The notes beneath the pieces were generated by a model. The model was not told where the DNA came from. It did not search any database and saw only the letters and a list, made by a program, of their open reading frames with translations. A stretch of DNA of 64,000 nt from Caenimonas soli (GTDB taxonomy: Bacteria > Pseudomonadota > Gammaproteobacteria > Burkholderiales > Burkholderiaceae_C). Where the stretch lies: contig NZ_JABJVV010000002.1 in assembly GCF_013155545.1 (NCBI RefSeq), forward strand, positions 1-64,000, given 5' to 3'. The position numbers and the translations under genes are program-made. Shown here one piece after another: positions 25,262-35,386 of the stretch (its first letter is position 1; every line of letters starts with the position of its first letter).

Positions 25262-25546
25262 ATGGACTACTTCGTCTACCTCATGGCCAGCCAAAAGAAC
25301 GGCACGCTGTACGTTGGAGTGACCAATAACCTCGTGAGGCGCGCGTACGAGCACAAAAACGGTTTGGTGGAGGGCTTCACGGATCGCTACGGGGTGCATC
25401 AACTCGTCTGGTTCGAGTCCACGCCGTCGGTCGAGGCCGCGATCCACAAGGAAAAGCAGATTAAGAACTGGAAGCGGGAGTGGAAGATTGCTCTGATCGA
25501 GAAGAACAATCCGCAGTGGCTGGATCTTTACGAAAGCATTCTCTAG
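25262..25546 (+). CDS. GIY-YIG nuclease-family protein
   Basis: 94 residues forming a stand-alone GIY-YIG domain. It has FVYLMASQKNGTLYVGVT (the Y...Y-V-G variant of the motif), NNLVRRAYEHK with the catalytic Arg, and EAAIHKEKQIKNWKREWK with the metal-binding Glu. It belongs to the small UPF0213/YhbQ-like group, whose members nick DNA. It is flanked on both sides by clusters of palindromic repeats (from 23 bases before the start codon to 11 bases after the stop), an arrangement recalling REP elements with their processing enzymes. The ATG at 25262 gives the standard N-terminus; an open extension upstream runs through repeat sequence. Confidence 0.9.
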   Translation: MDYFVYLMASQKNGTLYVGVTNNLVRRAYEHKNGLVEGFTDRYGVHQLVWFESTPSVEAAIHKEKQIKNWKREWKIALIEKNNPQWLDLYESIL

Positions 25547-25556
25547 CGAGGCATGG

Positions 25557-25726
25557 ATGCCGGATCAAGTCCGGCATGACAGCCCTTCTTGCGGCTTGGC
25601 CGCACACTTGTCATTGCGGCCTTGGCCGTACAGTTGTCATTGCGGGCTCGACCCGCAATCCATGGCATGACAGCCTTTCCTTGCGGGGCAAGGCCCCGCA
25701 CACTTGTCATTGCGGCCTTGGCCGCA
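25557..25726. repeat. Palindromic repeat cluster after the GIY-YIG gene
   Basis: At least five hairpins occur in 170 bases: ATGCCGGA/TCCGGCAT with loop TCAAG (25557-25577), two TGCGGC-type stems (one decayed), ATTGCGGG/CCCGCAAT, TGCGGGGC/GCCCCGCA, and TGCGGCC/GGCCGCA at 25711-25726. The last three repeat types seen before the gene. The array ends 7 bases from the lolA stop. Confidence 0.88.
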
Positions 25727-25733
25727 CACTTGC

Positions 25734-26366
25734 CTACTGCTTCACCACGTCCGCGCCCTGCGGCGGCTTGAAGTTGAAGACATCGGGCGACACCGCCACG
25801 TTCAGTTCCATCTTGTTGAAGGTCAGCATGGAACGCTGGCCGAAGCTGTCGAGGATTTCCAGCGCCGCCAGGTCGTTGCCGCGGAATCCGATCTTCACCA
25901 GGTGCAACTGCCCCTCCTTCGCCTTGGGCGTGGCCTGGACCCATTGCAGGCCGTCCTTGGTGCCGGCGGCCTCCAGGTTGAAGTCCTTGCGCAGCGCAGT
26001 CAGGTCGGGCGCCGCGGCGATGAGCGCGGCCGGCGTGGAGCCCAACGCCTCGGCCTGTTTGCGCGAGGTCACCTGGCGGAGGTCGGCGTCGTACAGCCAC
26101 AGTGTCTGGCCGTCGGCGACGATGGTCTGCTCGAACGGTTTCTTGTAGTTGAAGCGAAACCGGTTGGGCCGCGCGAACTCGAAGGTTCCCGACGATGTCT
26201 TGCTGCGCGCCGTCTGGCCCTCGCGGGCGGGCGACGTGACGATCTGCGTGAATTCGGCGCGGCCGCTCTTGGCCGACTTGACGAAGTTCTCCAGGCTGTC
26301 CAGGCCCGAGGCCTGCGCCGACAGCGCGAAGGCTGAAACCAGCAATGTCGCGACTAACTTTTTCAT
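25734..26366 (-). CDS. lolA: Outer-membrane lipoprotein carrier protein LolA
   Basis: 210 residues with an AAGGGAG site and a signal peptide (LVATLLVSAFALSAQA). The mature protein has the LolA pattern: AEFTQIVTS, SSGTFEFARPNRFRFNYKKP, and TLWLYDADLRQVTSRK. LolA carries lipoproteins across the periplasm from LolCDE to LolB. It lies downstream of ftsK, its usual neighbour, separated by a composite palindromic repeat. The ATG at 26366 is preferred over an open extension that runs into that repeat. Confidence 0.93.
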   Translation of the reverse strand: MKKLVATLLVSAFALSAQASGLDSLENFVKSAKSGRAEFTQIVTSPAREGQTARSKTSSGTFEFARPNRFRFNYKKPFEQTIVADGQTLWLYDADLRQVTSRKQAEALGSTPAALIAAAPDLTALRKDFNLEAAGTKDGLQWVQATPKAKEGQLHLVKIGFRGNDLAALEILDSFGQRSMLTFNKMELNVAVSPDVFNFKPPQGADVVKQ

Positions 26367-26386
26367 GAAACTCCCTTGTGTGTGGC

Positions 26387-26458
26387 TGTCATGCCGGACT
26401 CGATCCGGCATCCATTTTGGCGCGCCGCGATGGATTGCGGGTCAAGCCCGCAATGACA
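26387..26458. repeat. Composite palindromic element between lolA and ftsK
   Basis: TGTCATGCCGG...CCGGCATCC is followed, in inverted orientation, by GGATTGCGGG...CCCGCAATGACA. The whole element is bounded by TGTCAT and ATGACA and carries two hairpins with different stems, like a BIME built from two REP units. Confidence 0.87.
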
Positions 26459-26501
26459 TGCCGTTGGGTTCGTCCCGCGGCCGGAAGTTCGCAACCGATC
26501 G

Positions 26502-28829
26502 CTATTCGGCGCGATTGGGCACCAGGATCTCGCGCTGGCCGCTGCCGCTCATGGCGCTCACCAAGCCAGCCTTTTCCATATCTTCCACCAGCCGCGCGGC
26601 GCGGTTGTAACCAATCTTCAGGTGTCTTTGCACAAGGGAAATACTGGCCTTGCGGTTCTTCAGCACCACTTCCACGGCCTGGTCGTACATCGGGTCCTTT
26701 TCCCCCGCAGGTCCGCCCTCGCCCAGGATATCGCCGTCCTCATCGACCGTGCCACCCTCGAGCACGCCCTCGATGTAATTGGGCTCACCGCCCTGCTCCT
26801 TCAGGTAGGCCACGACGCGATGCACTTCCTCGTCGCTGACGAAGGCGCCGTGCACACGGATCGGGAAGCCGGTGCCGCTGGGCATGTAGAGCATGTCGCC
26901 CATACCCAGCAACGCCTCGGCGCCCATCTGATCGAGGATGGTGCGGCTGTCGATCTTGCTCGAAACCTGGAACGAGATGCGGGTCGGGATGTTCGCCTTG
27001 ATCAGGCCGGTGATCACGTCCACGCTGGGGCGCTGGGTGGCCAGGATCAGGTGGATGCCCGCGGCGCGGGCCTTCTGCGCCAGGCGGGCGATCAGCTCTT
27101 CGATCTTCTTGCCCACCACCATCATCAGGTCGGCCAGCTCGTCGATCACCACCACGATATGCGGCAGGCGCTCCAGCGGCTCCGGGCTGTCGGGCGTCAG
27201 GCTGAAGGGGTTGTAGATGAACTGCTCTTTGGCCTTGGCTTCGTCGATCTTATGGTTGTATCCGGCGAGGTTGCGCACGCCCAGTTTGCTCATGAGCTTG
27301 TAGCGCCGCTCCATTTCGCCCACGCACCAGTTCAGGCCATGCGCAGCCTGCCGCATGTCGGTCACCACCGGCGCCAGCAGGTGCGGGATGCCCTCGTAGA
27401 CCGACATCTCCAGCATCTTCGGGTCGATCATCAGGAGGCGCACGTCGCGCGCCTCGGCCTTGTACAAGAGCGACAGGATCATCGAGTTGATGCCCACCGA
27501 CTTGCCCGAGCCGGTGGTGCCGGCCACCAGCACGTGCGGCATCTTGGCCAGGTCGGCGACGATGGGGTTGCCGATGATGTCCTTGCCCAGGCCCATAGTC
27601 AGCATGGACTTGGCTTCGTTGTAAACCTGCGAGCCCAGGATCTCGGAAAGGCGGATCGACTGGCGCTTGGCGTTGGGCAGTTCCAGCGCCATGTAGTTCT
27701 TGCCCGGAATGGTTTCGACCACCCGGATGGATATCAGGCTGAGCGATCGCGCCAGATCCTTCGCCAGGTTGACGATCTGCGAACCCTTGACGCCCGTGGC
27801 CGGCTCGATCTCGTAGCGCGTGATTACGGGGCCCGGCTGCGCTAGCACCACCCGCACTTCCACGCCGAAGTCCTTGAGCTTCTTCTCGATCATCCGGCTG
27901 GTCATTTCCAGCGTTTCCGGCGCCACGGTCTCCTGGCGGGTCTGCGCGCCATCGAGCAGGTCCACCTGCGGCAGCTTGGAGTCGGGCATTTCGATGAACA
28001 GCGGCTTTTGCCGCTCCTTGGCGACGCGCTCGCTCTTGGGCACCTCCACCACGAGCGGCTCGATCAGCACCGGCGTGGGATGGTGTTCCTCGATCTCGAT
28101 GCGTTCCTCGATCAGGACTTCCTCGCGCTGGCGAGCGGCCTTCTGGCCAAACGCCAGGTCCTGCGCAATCTCGCGCTTCTCGCGGCGCGACTCGATGAAG
28201 CCGTCGATACGCGCGCCCAGCCGCTCGGCGACATGGCTCCAGGAGAATCGGAAGACGACGGCCGCGCCGAGCACGACCAGCGCCACGAACACCAGGCCCG
28301 AGCCCGTGAAACCCAGCCACTTCACGCCCAGCGGCCCGATCAGGTAGCCCAGCGCGCCGCCCGCGTGATCGGGCAGCCGCGTTTCGAAGCGGTACAGCCG
28401 CGACCACTCCAGCGCGGTGCTGGCGCAGAGCAGCACCGCCAGGGCGATCCAGAAAGCCAGGCGCGTGCGGGAGAACCTGCCCACTTCGGGCTGGGGCAGC
28501 GGCTCGCCGCGCATCCAGCGCGCCAGCGTTGCCAGCCAGGCGCGTATGGCGGCGGCGAAACACCACCAGACCGAGAAACCAAGGAGAAAGTAGCTCGCGT
28601 CCGCCAGCCAGGCGCCCAGGCGCCCGCCCCAGTTGCGGATAGCAACGCCCGTACCGGAGGTGGAAAAAGCAGGGTCCTGCGCCGAATAGCTCACCAGGGC
28701 GAGCAACCAGAAGACCAGGGCCACGAGCCCCAGCACCAGCACGAATTCATGGGCGAAGCGGCCGACGCCGGCGCGCGGCGCGGATCCGGCGGCGCCCGGG
28801 TTGTTCAGGGTATTGAGGGAGTAAGTCAT
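26502..28829 (-). CDS. ftsK: DNA translocase FtsK
   Basis: 775 residues. There are four N-terminal membrane segments (about 27-49, 79-101, 125-142, 168-193). A moderate charged linker (200-300) follows, then the alpha/beta motor with Walker A GTTGSGKS at 437-444 and [12 protein letters not shown]. The C-terminal winged-helix gamma domain (about 705-775; [19 protein letters not shown]) reads KOPS and activates XerCD. It couples chromosome dimer resolution to division. The linker is shorter than that of E. coli FtsK. The ATG at 28829 is chosen; a TTG four codons upstream is possible. It is transcribed toward lolA. Confidence 0.95.
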   Translation of the reverse strand: MTYSLNTLNNPGAAGSAPRAGVGRFAHEFVLVLGLVALVFWLLALVSYSAQDPAFSTSGTGVAIRNWGGRLGAWLADASYFLLGFSVWWCFAAAIRAWLATLARWMRGEPLPQPEVGRFSRTRLAFWIALAVLLCASTALEWSRLYRFETRLPDHAGGALGYLIGPLGVKWLGFTGSGLVFVALVVLGAAVVFRFSWSHVAERLGARIDGFIESRREKREIAQDLAFGQKAARQREEVLIEERIEIEEHHPTPVLIEPLVVEVPKSERVAKERQKPLFIEMPDSKLPQVDLLDGAQTRQETVAPETLEMTSRMIEKKLKDFGVEVRVVLAQPGPVITRYEIEPATGVKGSQIVNLAKDLARSLSLISIRVVETIPGKNYMALELPNAKRQSIRLSEILGSQVYNEAKSMLTMGLGKDIIGNPIVADLAKMPHVLVAGTTGSGKSVGINSMILSLLYKAEARDVRLLMIDPKMLEMSVYEGIPHLLAPVVTDMRQAAHGLNWCVGEMERRYKLMSKLGVRNLAGYNHKIDEAKAKEQFIYNPFSLTPDSPEPLERLPHIVVVIDELADLMMVVGKKIEELIARLAQKARAAGIHLILATQRPSVDVITGLIKANIPTRISFQVSSKIDSRTILDQMGAEALLGMGDMLYMPSGTGFPIRVHGAFVSDEEVHRVVAYLKEQGGEPNYIEGVLEGGTVDEDGDILGEGGPAGEKDPMYDQAVEVVLKNRKASISLVQRHLKIGYNRAARLVEDMEKAGLVSAMSGSGQREILVPNRAE

Positions 28830-28859
28830 GGAACAGGGCAAAGCTTAACGCTTAACGGC

Positions 28860-28924
28860 TGTCATGCCGGACTTGATCCGGCATCCATGGCGGCCATGGA
28901 TTGCGGGTCAGGCCCGCAATGACA
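28860..28924. repeat. Composite palindromic element between the Crp-like gene and ftsK
   Basis: TGTCATGCCGGA-CTTGA-TCCGGCATCC, then a short spacer, then GGATTGCGGG-TCAGG-CCCGCAATGACA. It has the same plan and orientation as the element at 26387 and lies 30 bases from the ftsK start, so any ftsK promoter here would overlap it. Confidence 0.87.
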
Positions 28925-28933
28925 GCCCTCTTA

Positions 28934-30699
<1,766 letters not shown>

Positions 30700-30706
30700 A
30701 AAAGGC

Positions 30707-30818
30707 TATAATTGCGGGCTCTGCTGAATTCAGCTTTCTGGATTCAGCCGGTTACCGCCCCCGTCAGGGCGAGGTGAGACCCTCACGTGATGTGACGGTC
30801 GGTGATAGGAATATCTCA
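30707..30818 (+). promoter_or_regulatory. rpmB-rpmG promoter (-10) and structured leader
   Basis: A consensus TATAAT lies at 30707-30712; the matching -35 is poor. The following 100-base leader holds the perfect palindrome GCTGAATTCAGC (30723-30734) and two short hairpins, CGCCC/GGGCG and GTGAG/CTCAC, before the start codon. This could be a ribosomal-protein leader, but no known class was recognised. Confidence 0.5.
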
Positions 30819-31052
30819 ATGGCACGCGTCTGCGACGTAACGGGCAAAGGCCCGATGGTCGGGAACAATGTTTCCCACGCCAACAACAAAACCAAGCGCC
30901 GGTTCATGCCGAACCTGCAATACCGCCGTTTCTGGGTCGAGACCGAAAACCGCTGGGTTCGCCTGCGCGTTTCCGGCGCCGCGCTGCGCCTCATCGACAA
31001 GAATGGCATCGACGCCGTGCTCGCAGACCTGCGTGCGCGTGGTCAAGCTTAA
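30819..31052 (+). CDS. rpmB: 50S ribosomal protein bL28
   Basis: 77 residues with the full L28 pattern: [20 protein letters not shown], then [16 protein letters not shown] and [16 protein letters not shown]. It lacks the zinc-binding cysteines of C+ forms. It is followed after 18 bases by rpmG, the usual pairing in proteobacteria, and both share the promoter after trxB. Confidence 0.97.
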   Translation: MARVCDVTGKGPMVGNNVSHANNKTKRRFMPNLQYRRFWVETENRWVRLRVSGAALRLIDKNGIDAVLADLRARGQA

Positions 31053-31070
31053 AGCCTAAGGAGCACCATC

Positions 31071-31241
31071 ATGGCAAGCAAAGGCGGACGCGAAAAAATC
31101 AAGCTGGAATCCACCGCGGGTACCGGCCACTTCTACACCACGAGCAAGAACAAGAAAACGATGCCCGAGAAAATGTCGATCATGAAGTTCGACCCGAAGG
31201 CTCGCAAGCACGTGGAATACAAAGAGACCAAGCTCAAGTAA
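31071..31241 (+). CDS. rpmG: 50S ribosomal protein bL33
   Basis: 56 residues beginning [20 protein letters not shown], then [15 protein letters not shown] and [17 protein letters not shown]. It is the cysteine-free L33 form, with a TAAGGAG site before the ATG. A strong terminator follows 30 bases downstream. Confidence 0.97.
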   Translation: MASKGGREKIKLESTAGTGHFYTTSKNKKTMPEKMSIMKFDPKARKHVEYKETKLK

Positions 31242-31269
31242 ATCCATGGATTCCGGATCCGGGATGACA
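31242..31269. repeat. Single decayed palindromic repeat after rpmG
   Basis: ATCCATGGATTCCGGATCCGGGATGACA resembles the second half of the composite elements (GGAT-stem-ATGACA), but the stem is shortened and has a mismatch. It sits between the rpmG stop and the terminator. Confidence 0.6.
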
Positions 31270-31270
31270 C

Positions 31271-31300
31271 AAAAAAGCCCCGCATCGCGGGGCTTTTTTT
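31271..31300. terminator. Strong bidirectional terminator after rpmG
   Basis: AAAAAAGCCCCGC (31271-31283), loop ATC, and GCGGGGCTTTTTTT (31287-31300) form a perfect 13-bp stem with T-runs on both strands. It ends rpmB-rpmG and the convergent gene at 31317-31778. Confidence 0.95.
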
Positions 31301-31316
31301 CGCCTGGTCGCAGGCG

Positions 31317-31778
31317 CTAGTTGCGGTACGGATCGTCCGGGTAGCGGTCACGGCGATTGCCAACTCCGTCGCCGTCCCGGTCCCGCTCCCGCGGTCCGCC
31401 CATGGTGCGATCCCCCTGGCGATCGCGCCGCGCGGCGATGTCGCGCTCACGTTCGCGTTGGAGGGCGATCTCGCGCTCGCGCTGCAGCGCCATCTCGCGT
31501 TCCCGCAGCGCGGCGATCTCGCGCTCACGGCGCAGGGTGGCGCTATCGCGGCCCAATATCCTGGGCGCCGGCACCACATAGGGGTAGTGCGGCTGCTGCA
31601 GCCTGCCGTCCTGGGAGTAGGGAGGCGGAACGGCGTTCGGGCCGTAACGGTGGACCCATTCCATCGTGCCGAACTGCGGTCCCGGAAGGTTGTCGTTCAC
31701 GTTCCCCGCCTCCTGCGAGAACGCCGGCCCGGCGCAGAGGCTGGCCGCGCCGAGAACGGAAAGAATGAGCTTTTTCAT
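31317..31778 (-). CDS. Periplasmic protein with Arg/Glu-rich repeat tail
   Basis: 153 residues. The ATG at 31778 has an AAGGAG site and opens a signal peptide (LILSVLGAASLCAGPAFS). A 50-residue Pro/Tyr-rich part (YGPNAVPPPYSQDGRLQQPH) is followed by tandem REREIA-type heptads (residues about 85-125) and a disordered Arg/Asp tail. The repeats would form a highly charged single helix. No family or function was recognised. A GCGGGC/GCCCGC hairpin at 31793-31810 lies just before the ribosome site. Low complexity makes homology inference unreliable. Confidence 0.72.
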   Translation of the reverse strand: MKKLILSVLGAASLCAGPAFSQEAGNVNDNLPGPQFGTMEWVHRYGPNAVPPPYSQDGRLQQPHYPYVVPAPRILGRDSATLRREREIAALREREMALQREREIALQRERERDIAARRDRQGDRTMGGPRERDRDGDGVGNRRDRYPDDPYRN

Positions 31779-31910
31779 GTCGACTCCTTGCGGCGGGCAT
31801 GTTGGCCCGCATGTCGCCATTGAATACCTCTTGGGTATCGGCAACATGTCGGGCAAACGCCCAATCGGTGTCGGACGGTTACCGAACGTACCGTCAGGAA
31901 GCGCCTGCGC

Positions 31911-33125
31911 CTACGCGTGCGCCGCGCGCAGCTTCCTCGAGAACTGCTGCAAGGCCACGATCCCGCTTTCCTCGGCGCGGCGGCACCAGGCCTGCAGGTC
32001 GAGGGCCAATTGCTCGCGCGACTGCGAGGTGTTCAGCCACATCTGGCGCAGTTCCTCGCGCATGGTGACCATCTTGTCCAGAACCGGGTGGGCAGCGCGT
32101 ACCTGAGCCAGATGCGGCCTGGCGGCGGCCGGCACCTTGTCGTCGTCGCGGTGCAGCCAGCGCTTGGCGGCCTTCAGCAGCGCCAGGTCGGCCTGCTTTT
32201 CCTTCAGCACGGCGATCTCTGTCTTGCAGACGCGCCGCATTTCGCGCGCGTAGCCGGCCATGACCTCGTAGCGGTTGGTGATCAGCGCTTCCAGCGTCTT
32301 TTCGTCCGCGACCGGCTTGATGGCGCCGAGCTGCAGCTTGGGCGGGATCTTCTTGACCGTGGCCCAGCCGATCTTGCTCATCAGCGTGATGTAGAGCCAG
32401 CCGATATCGAACTCGTACTTCTTGACCGAGAACTTGGCTGACGTCGGGTAGGTGTGGTGGTTGTTGTGCAGTTCTTCGCCACCGATGAGCAGGCCCCATG
32501 GCGAGATGTTGGTGCTGGCGTCCGGCGCCTCGAAGTTGCGGTAACCCCAGTAGTGGCCGATGCCGTTGATCACGCCGGCGGCGGTGATCGGGATCCAGGC
32601 CATTTGCACGGCCCAGACGGACAGGCCGATGACACCGAACAGGGCCACGTTGATGATGAGCATCAGGCCGACGCCCTGCCAGCTATAGCGGGTGTACAGA
32701 TTGCGCTCGATCCAGTCGTTGGGCGTGCCGTGGCCGAACTTGCTCACGGTCTCCAGGTTCTTGGCTTCCGCGCGGTAGAGCTCGGCGCCGCGCCACAGCA
32801 CGGTTTCGATGCCGCGGGTCTGCGGGCTGTGCGGATCGTCCACGGTTTCGCATTTCGCGTGGTGCTTGCGGTGGATGGCGACCCATTCCTTGGTCACCAT
32901 GCCGGTACCCAGCCAGAGCCAGAAGCGGAAGAAATGCGACGGGATGGCGTGCAGATCCATCGCCCGGTGCGCCTGGGCGCGGTGCAGGAAGATGGTGACG
33001 GCGGCAATGGTGATGTGGGTAGTCACCAGCGTGTACAGAAGGACCTGCCACCAGGACAGATTTAGCAAGCCGTGGGCCAGCCAGTCAACAGCCGCGTTCA
33101 GCACGGCCCAATCGGGAAGCAACAT
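31911..33125 (-). CDS. Acyl-CoA/acyl-lipid delta-9-type fatty acid desaturase
   Basis: 404 residues. Three histidine boxes bind the di-iron centre: HRAQAH (48-53), HRKHH (85-89) and HNNHH (220-224), with membrane segments around 25-47, 62-78 and 150-190. These enzymes introduce a double bond into saturated acyl chains in the membrane. After residue about 270 there is a 130-residue soluble helical extension (TNRYEVMAGYAREMRRVCK onward) beyond the usual desaturase end. A LexA-like palindrome sits 86 bases upstream. The gene stands alone. Confidence 0.9.
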   Translation of the reverse strand: MLLPDWAVLNAAVDWLAHGLLNLSWWQVLLYTLVTTHITIAAVTIFLHRAQAHRAMDLHAIPSHFFRFWLWLGTGMVTKEWVAIHRKHHAKCETVDDPHSPQTRGIETVLWRGAELYRAEAKNLETVSKFGHGTPNDWIERNLYTRYSWQGVGLMLIINVALFGVIGLSVWAVQMAWIPITAAGVINGIGHYWGYRNFEAPDASTNISPWGLLIGGEELHNNHHTYPTSAKFSVKKYEFDIGWLYITLMSKIGWATVKKIPPKLQLGAIKPVADEKTLEALITNRYEVMAGYAREMRRVCKTEIAVLKEKQADLALLKAAKRWLHRDDDKVPAAARPHLAQVRAAHPVLDKMVTMREELRQMWLNTSQSREQLALDLQAWCRRAEESGIVALQQFSRKLRAAHA

Positions 33126-33210
33126 AGATGGGAGGTCTCTCTCTTAAAAACGACGTCGGCCCAAGGGGGCCTGCTTATAGACCCATTTTACGATGCGAGG
33201 TTCAAAACTG

Positions 33211-33230
33211 GACTGTAGATAGATACAGTC
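33211..33230. promoter_or_regulatory. LexA-box-like palindrome upstream of the desaturase
   Basis: GACTGTAGATAGATACAGTC contains CTGT-N8-ACAG (33213-33228), the gamma/betaproteobacterial SOS box pattern, with an AT-rich, alternating centre and 7-bp perfect arms. The only gene it can precede is the desaturase on the minus strand. A TetR-type operator is the main alternative. Confidence 0.6.
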
Positions 33231-33254
33231 GGGCCAAATAGCAGTGCTCTATTG

Positions 33255-34526
33255 TCAATTTTTCACCCATAGGGCCGCGAAAAATCCGTCCGTCGCGTGC
33301 CGATGGGGCCAGAGCCGCAGGAAATCCCCGCCGCCCTCGCCACCGGTGCACAGGCCGGCGGCGCCATCGACCTTCAGATTGGACAGCACTTCCACGGCCG
33401 GAAGTGGGCTGAACTCCCTATTGGCCTCGGTGAAGGCCAGCGCGATCTGTTCGTTTTCCTGCGGCAGCAGGCTGCAAGTCGCGTAGACCAGCCGGCCGCC
33501 CGGCTTGAGCAGCCGCGACGCACTTTGCAGGATGGCGGCCTGCTTGGCCGTCATCTCCAGCACGGACTGCGGCGACTGGCGCCACTTCAGGTCGGGATTG
33601 CGGCGCAGCGTGCCCAGGCCGGAGCACGGCGCGTCCACGATCACGCGGTCGATCTTGCCGGCCAGGCGCTTGATGCGTTCGTCGCGCTCGTGCGCGATCG
33701 CCGCCGGATGCACGTTCGAAAGCTTGCTGCGGGCCAGGCGGGGCTTGAGGGCATCCAGCCGGTGGGCGGAGGTGTCGAAGGCGTAGAGGCGCCCGGTGCT
33801 GCGCATGGCCGCGCCTATCGCCAGGGTCTTGCCGCCGGCGCCGGCACAGAAATCGACCACCATCTCGCCGCGCTTGGCGTCCAGCAGCAGGGCCAGCAGC
33901 TGCGAGCCTTCGTCCTGCACTTCGATGGCACCGCGGGCGAATGCATCGACCTTGGTCAAGGCCGGCTTGCTGTCCAGGCGCAGGCCCCAGGGCGAATACG
34001 GCGTCGGCACGGAATTGATCCCGGCTAACTTGAGTTCTTTCTGCACCTCGGGGCGCTTGTCGGTGAGCATGTTCACCCGCAGGTCCAGTGGCGCGGGCTG
34101 GTTCAGGCTCTCGGCGAGCGCCATGAAATCCTTGCCCAGCTGGTCCTTCAGGGGTTGCACCAGCCATTCGGGCAGGTTGTGACGATGGCGCTCCAGCAGG
34201 TCCGAGGGGTTGATGGAGTCGCACTGGTCGAGCCAGTTCTTCTCCTGGTCGGTCAAGGCGCTCTTGAGGAAATCGCGCGGCCCGTGGAAGCCCAGGATCG
34301 CCATGCGCCGCTCCTTCGGCCCGCTGCCCGAAGGCGAGAGGTGGTCGAACAGCAGCTTCTTGCGCAGCACGTTGAACACGGTTTCGGCCAGTGTCGCGCG
34401 CTCGCGCGGGCCCAGGGATCGGTTGTCGCGGAAGTAGCGGGACACCACGGCGTCGGCCGGGTGATCGAATTTCAGGGTGAGCTTGACGAGTTCGGCACAG
34501 GCGTCGAGCAGGGCTTTAGGATGCAT
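33255..34526 (-). CDS. RsmB/NOP-family RNA cytosine methyltransferase
   Basis: 423 residues. The S-adenosylmethionine motif VVDFCAGAGGKTLAIGAAM is followed by VIVDAPCSGLGTLRRNP, with one catalytic Cys, and by YATCSLLPQENE with the second Cys, the two-cysteine chemistry of m5C RNA methyltransferases. The N-terminal about 150 residues are an RsmB-like helical region. The target may be rRNA or tRNA. It is not next to fmt/def as the classical rsmB is, so rsmB itself is uncertain. The ATG at 34526 gives the usual start; it lies only 30 bases from a divergent gene. Confidence 0.88.
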   Translation of the reverse strand: MHPKALLDACAELVKLTLKFDHPADAVVSRYFRDNRSLGPRERATLAETVFNVLRKKLLFDHLSPSGSGPKERRMAILGFHGPRDFLKSALTDQEKNWLDQCDSINPSDLLERHRHNLPEWLVQPLKDQLGKDFMALAESLNQPAPLDLRVNMLTDKRPEVQKELKLAGINSVPTPYSPWGLRLDSKPALTKVDAFARGAIEVQDEGSQLLALLLDAKRGEMVVDFCAGAGGKTLAIGAAMRSTGRLYAFDTSAHRLDALKPRLARSKLSNVHPAAIAHERDERIKRLAGKIDRVIVDAPCSGLGTLRRNPDLKWRQSPQSVLEMTAKQAAILQSASRLLKPGGRLVYATCSLLPQENEQIALAFTEANREFSPLPAVEVLSNLKVDGAAGLCTGGEGGGDFLRLWPHRHATDGFFAALWVKN

Positions 34527-34556
34527 GGGCCTATTGTCCCATTCGCCCTTCCGCCC

Positions 34557-34790
34557 ATGCCCGACCATCCCCTGCCGCCACTGATTACCACGCCACCCGG
34601 CCGATATCGCCACTACAAGGGCCTGCTCTACGAGGTGCTGGACACCGTGCGCCACAGCGAGACGCTGGAGCCCATGACCTTGTACCGCGCGCTCTACGGC
34701 GAACAGGGGCTTTGGGTACGCCCGGCGGCGATGTTCAACGAAGAGGTCGTGATCGACGGGGTGCGGCAGCCGCGCTTTACCAGGCTATAG
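34557..34790 (+). CDS. DUF1653-domain protein
   Basis: 77 residues consisting of one DUF1653 domain: PGRYRHYKGLLYEVLDTVRH, MTLYRALYGEQGLWVRPAAM, FNEEV. The small beta-rich fold is widespread and of unknown function. It starts 30 bases from the divergent methyltransferase gene and its last 6 bases overlap the end of purN on the other strand. Confidence 0.86.
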   Translation: MPDHPLPPLITTPPGRYRHYKGLLYEVLDTVRHSETLEPMTLYRALYGEQGLWVRPAAMFNEEVVIDGVRQPRFTRL

Positions 34791-35366
34791 GCGCGGCAGC
34801 AGAGCAGCGATCGCGCGCGGATAGATCAAGTGCTCCTGCGTCAGCACGCGGGCGGCCAGGGTCTCGGCTGTGTCGTCCGGCAGCACCGGCACCACCGCCT
34901 GGTCCAGGATGGGCCCATGGTCCAGCTCGGCAGTGACCTGGTGCACCGTCGCGCCGGCGAATTTGCAGCCGGCATCAATGGCCCGCTGATGGGTGTGCAA
35001 GCCCGGGAAGGCAGGCAGCAGGGACGGGTGGATATTGAGCAGCCGTCCCTGGTAGCGCTGCACGAAACCGGGCGTGAGGATGCGCATGAAACCGGCCAGC
35101 ACCAGCAGCGACGGCTGGTGGCGGTCGATCACGGCTGCCAGCTCGGCCTCGAACTCCTCACGTGTCGCGAAGCGCTTATGGTCGACCACGTCGGTGGCGA
35201 TCTGGTGCTCGCGCGCCAGGGCCAAGCCGCCGGCGTCGGCGCGGTTGCTGATGACGGCTGCCACCTGGGCACCACGGGTCTTGCGCCAGTCGTCGCGCTG
35301 GGCACACCGGACGATGGCTCCCATGTTCGAACCGCCGCCGGAGATCAGAATCACGATGTTCTTCAT
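34785..35366 (-). CDS. purN: Phosphoribosylglycinamide formyltransferase
   Basis: 193 residues. It has the [13 protein letters not shown] substrate loop, [14 protein letters not shown], and [12 protein letters not shown]. The catalytic core [20 protein letters not shown] carries the conserved Asn and His, and the second Asp is in ELDHGPIL. The enzyme transfers formyl from 10-formyl-THF in purine synthesis. Only 20 bases separate its start from the divergent yceH-like gene. Confidence 0.95.
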   Translation of the reverse strand: MKNIVILISGGGSNMGAIVRCAQRDDWRKTRGAQVAAVISNRADAGGLALAREHQIATDVVDHKRFATREEFEAELAAVIDRHQPSLLVLAGFMRILTPGFVQRYQGRLLNIHPSLLPAFPGLHTHQRAIDAGCKFAGATVHQVTAELDHGPILDQAVVPVLPDDTAETLAARVLTQEHLIYPRAIAALLPRL

Positions 35367-35386
35367 TTAAAAGAATTATCCCTGCC

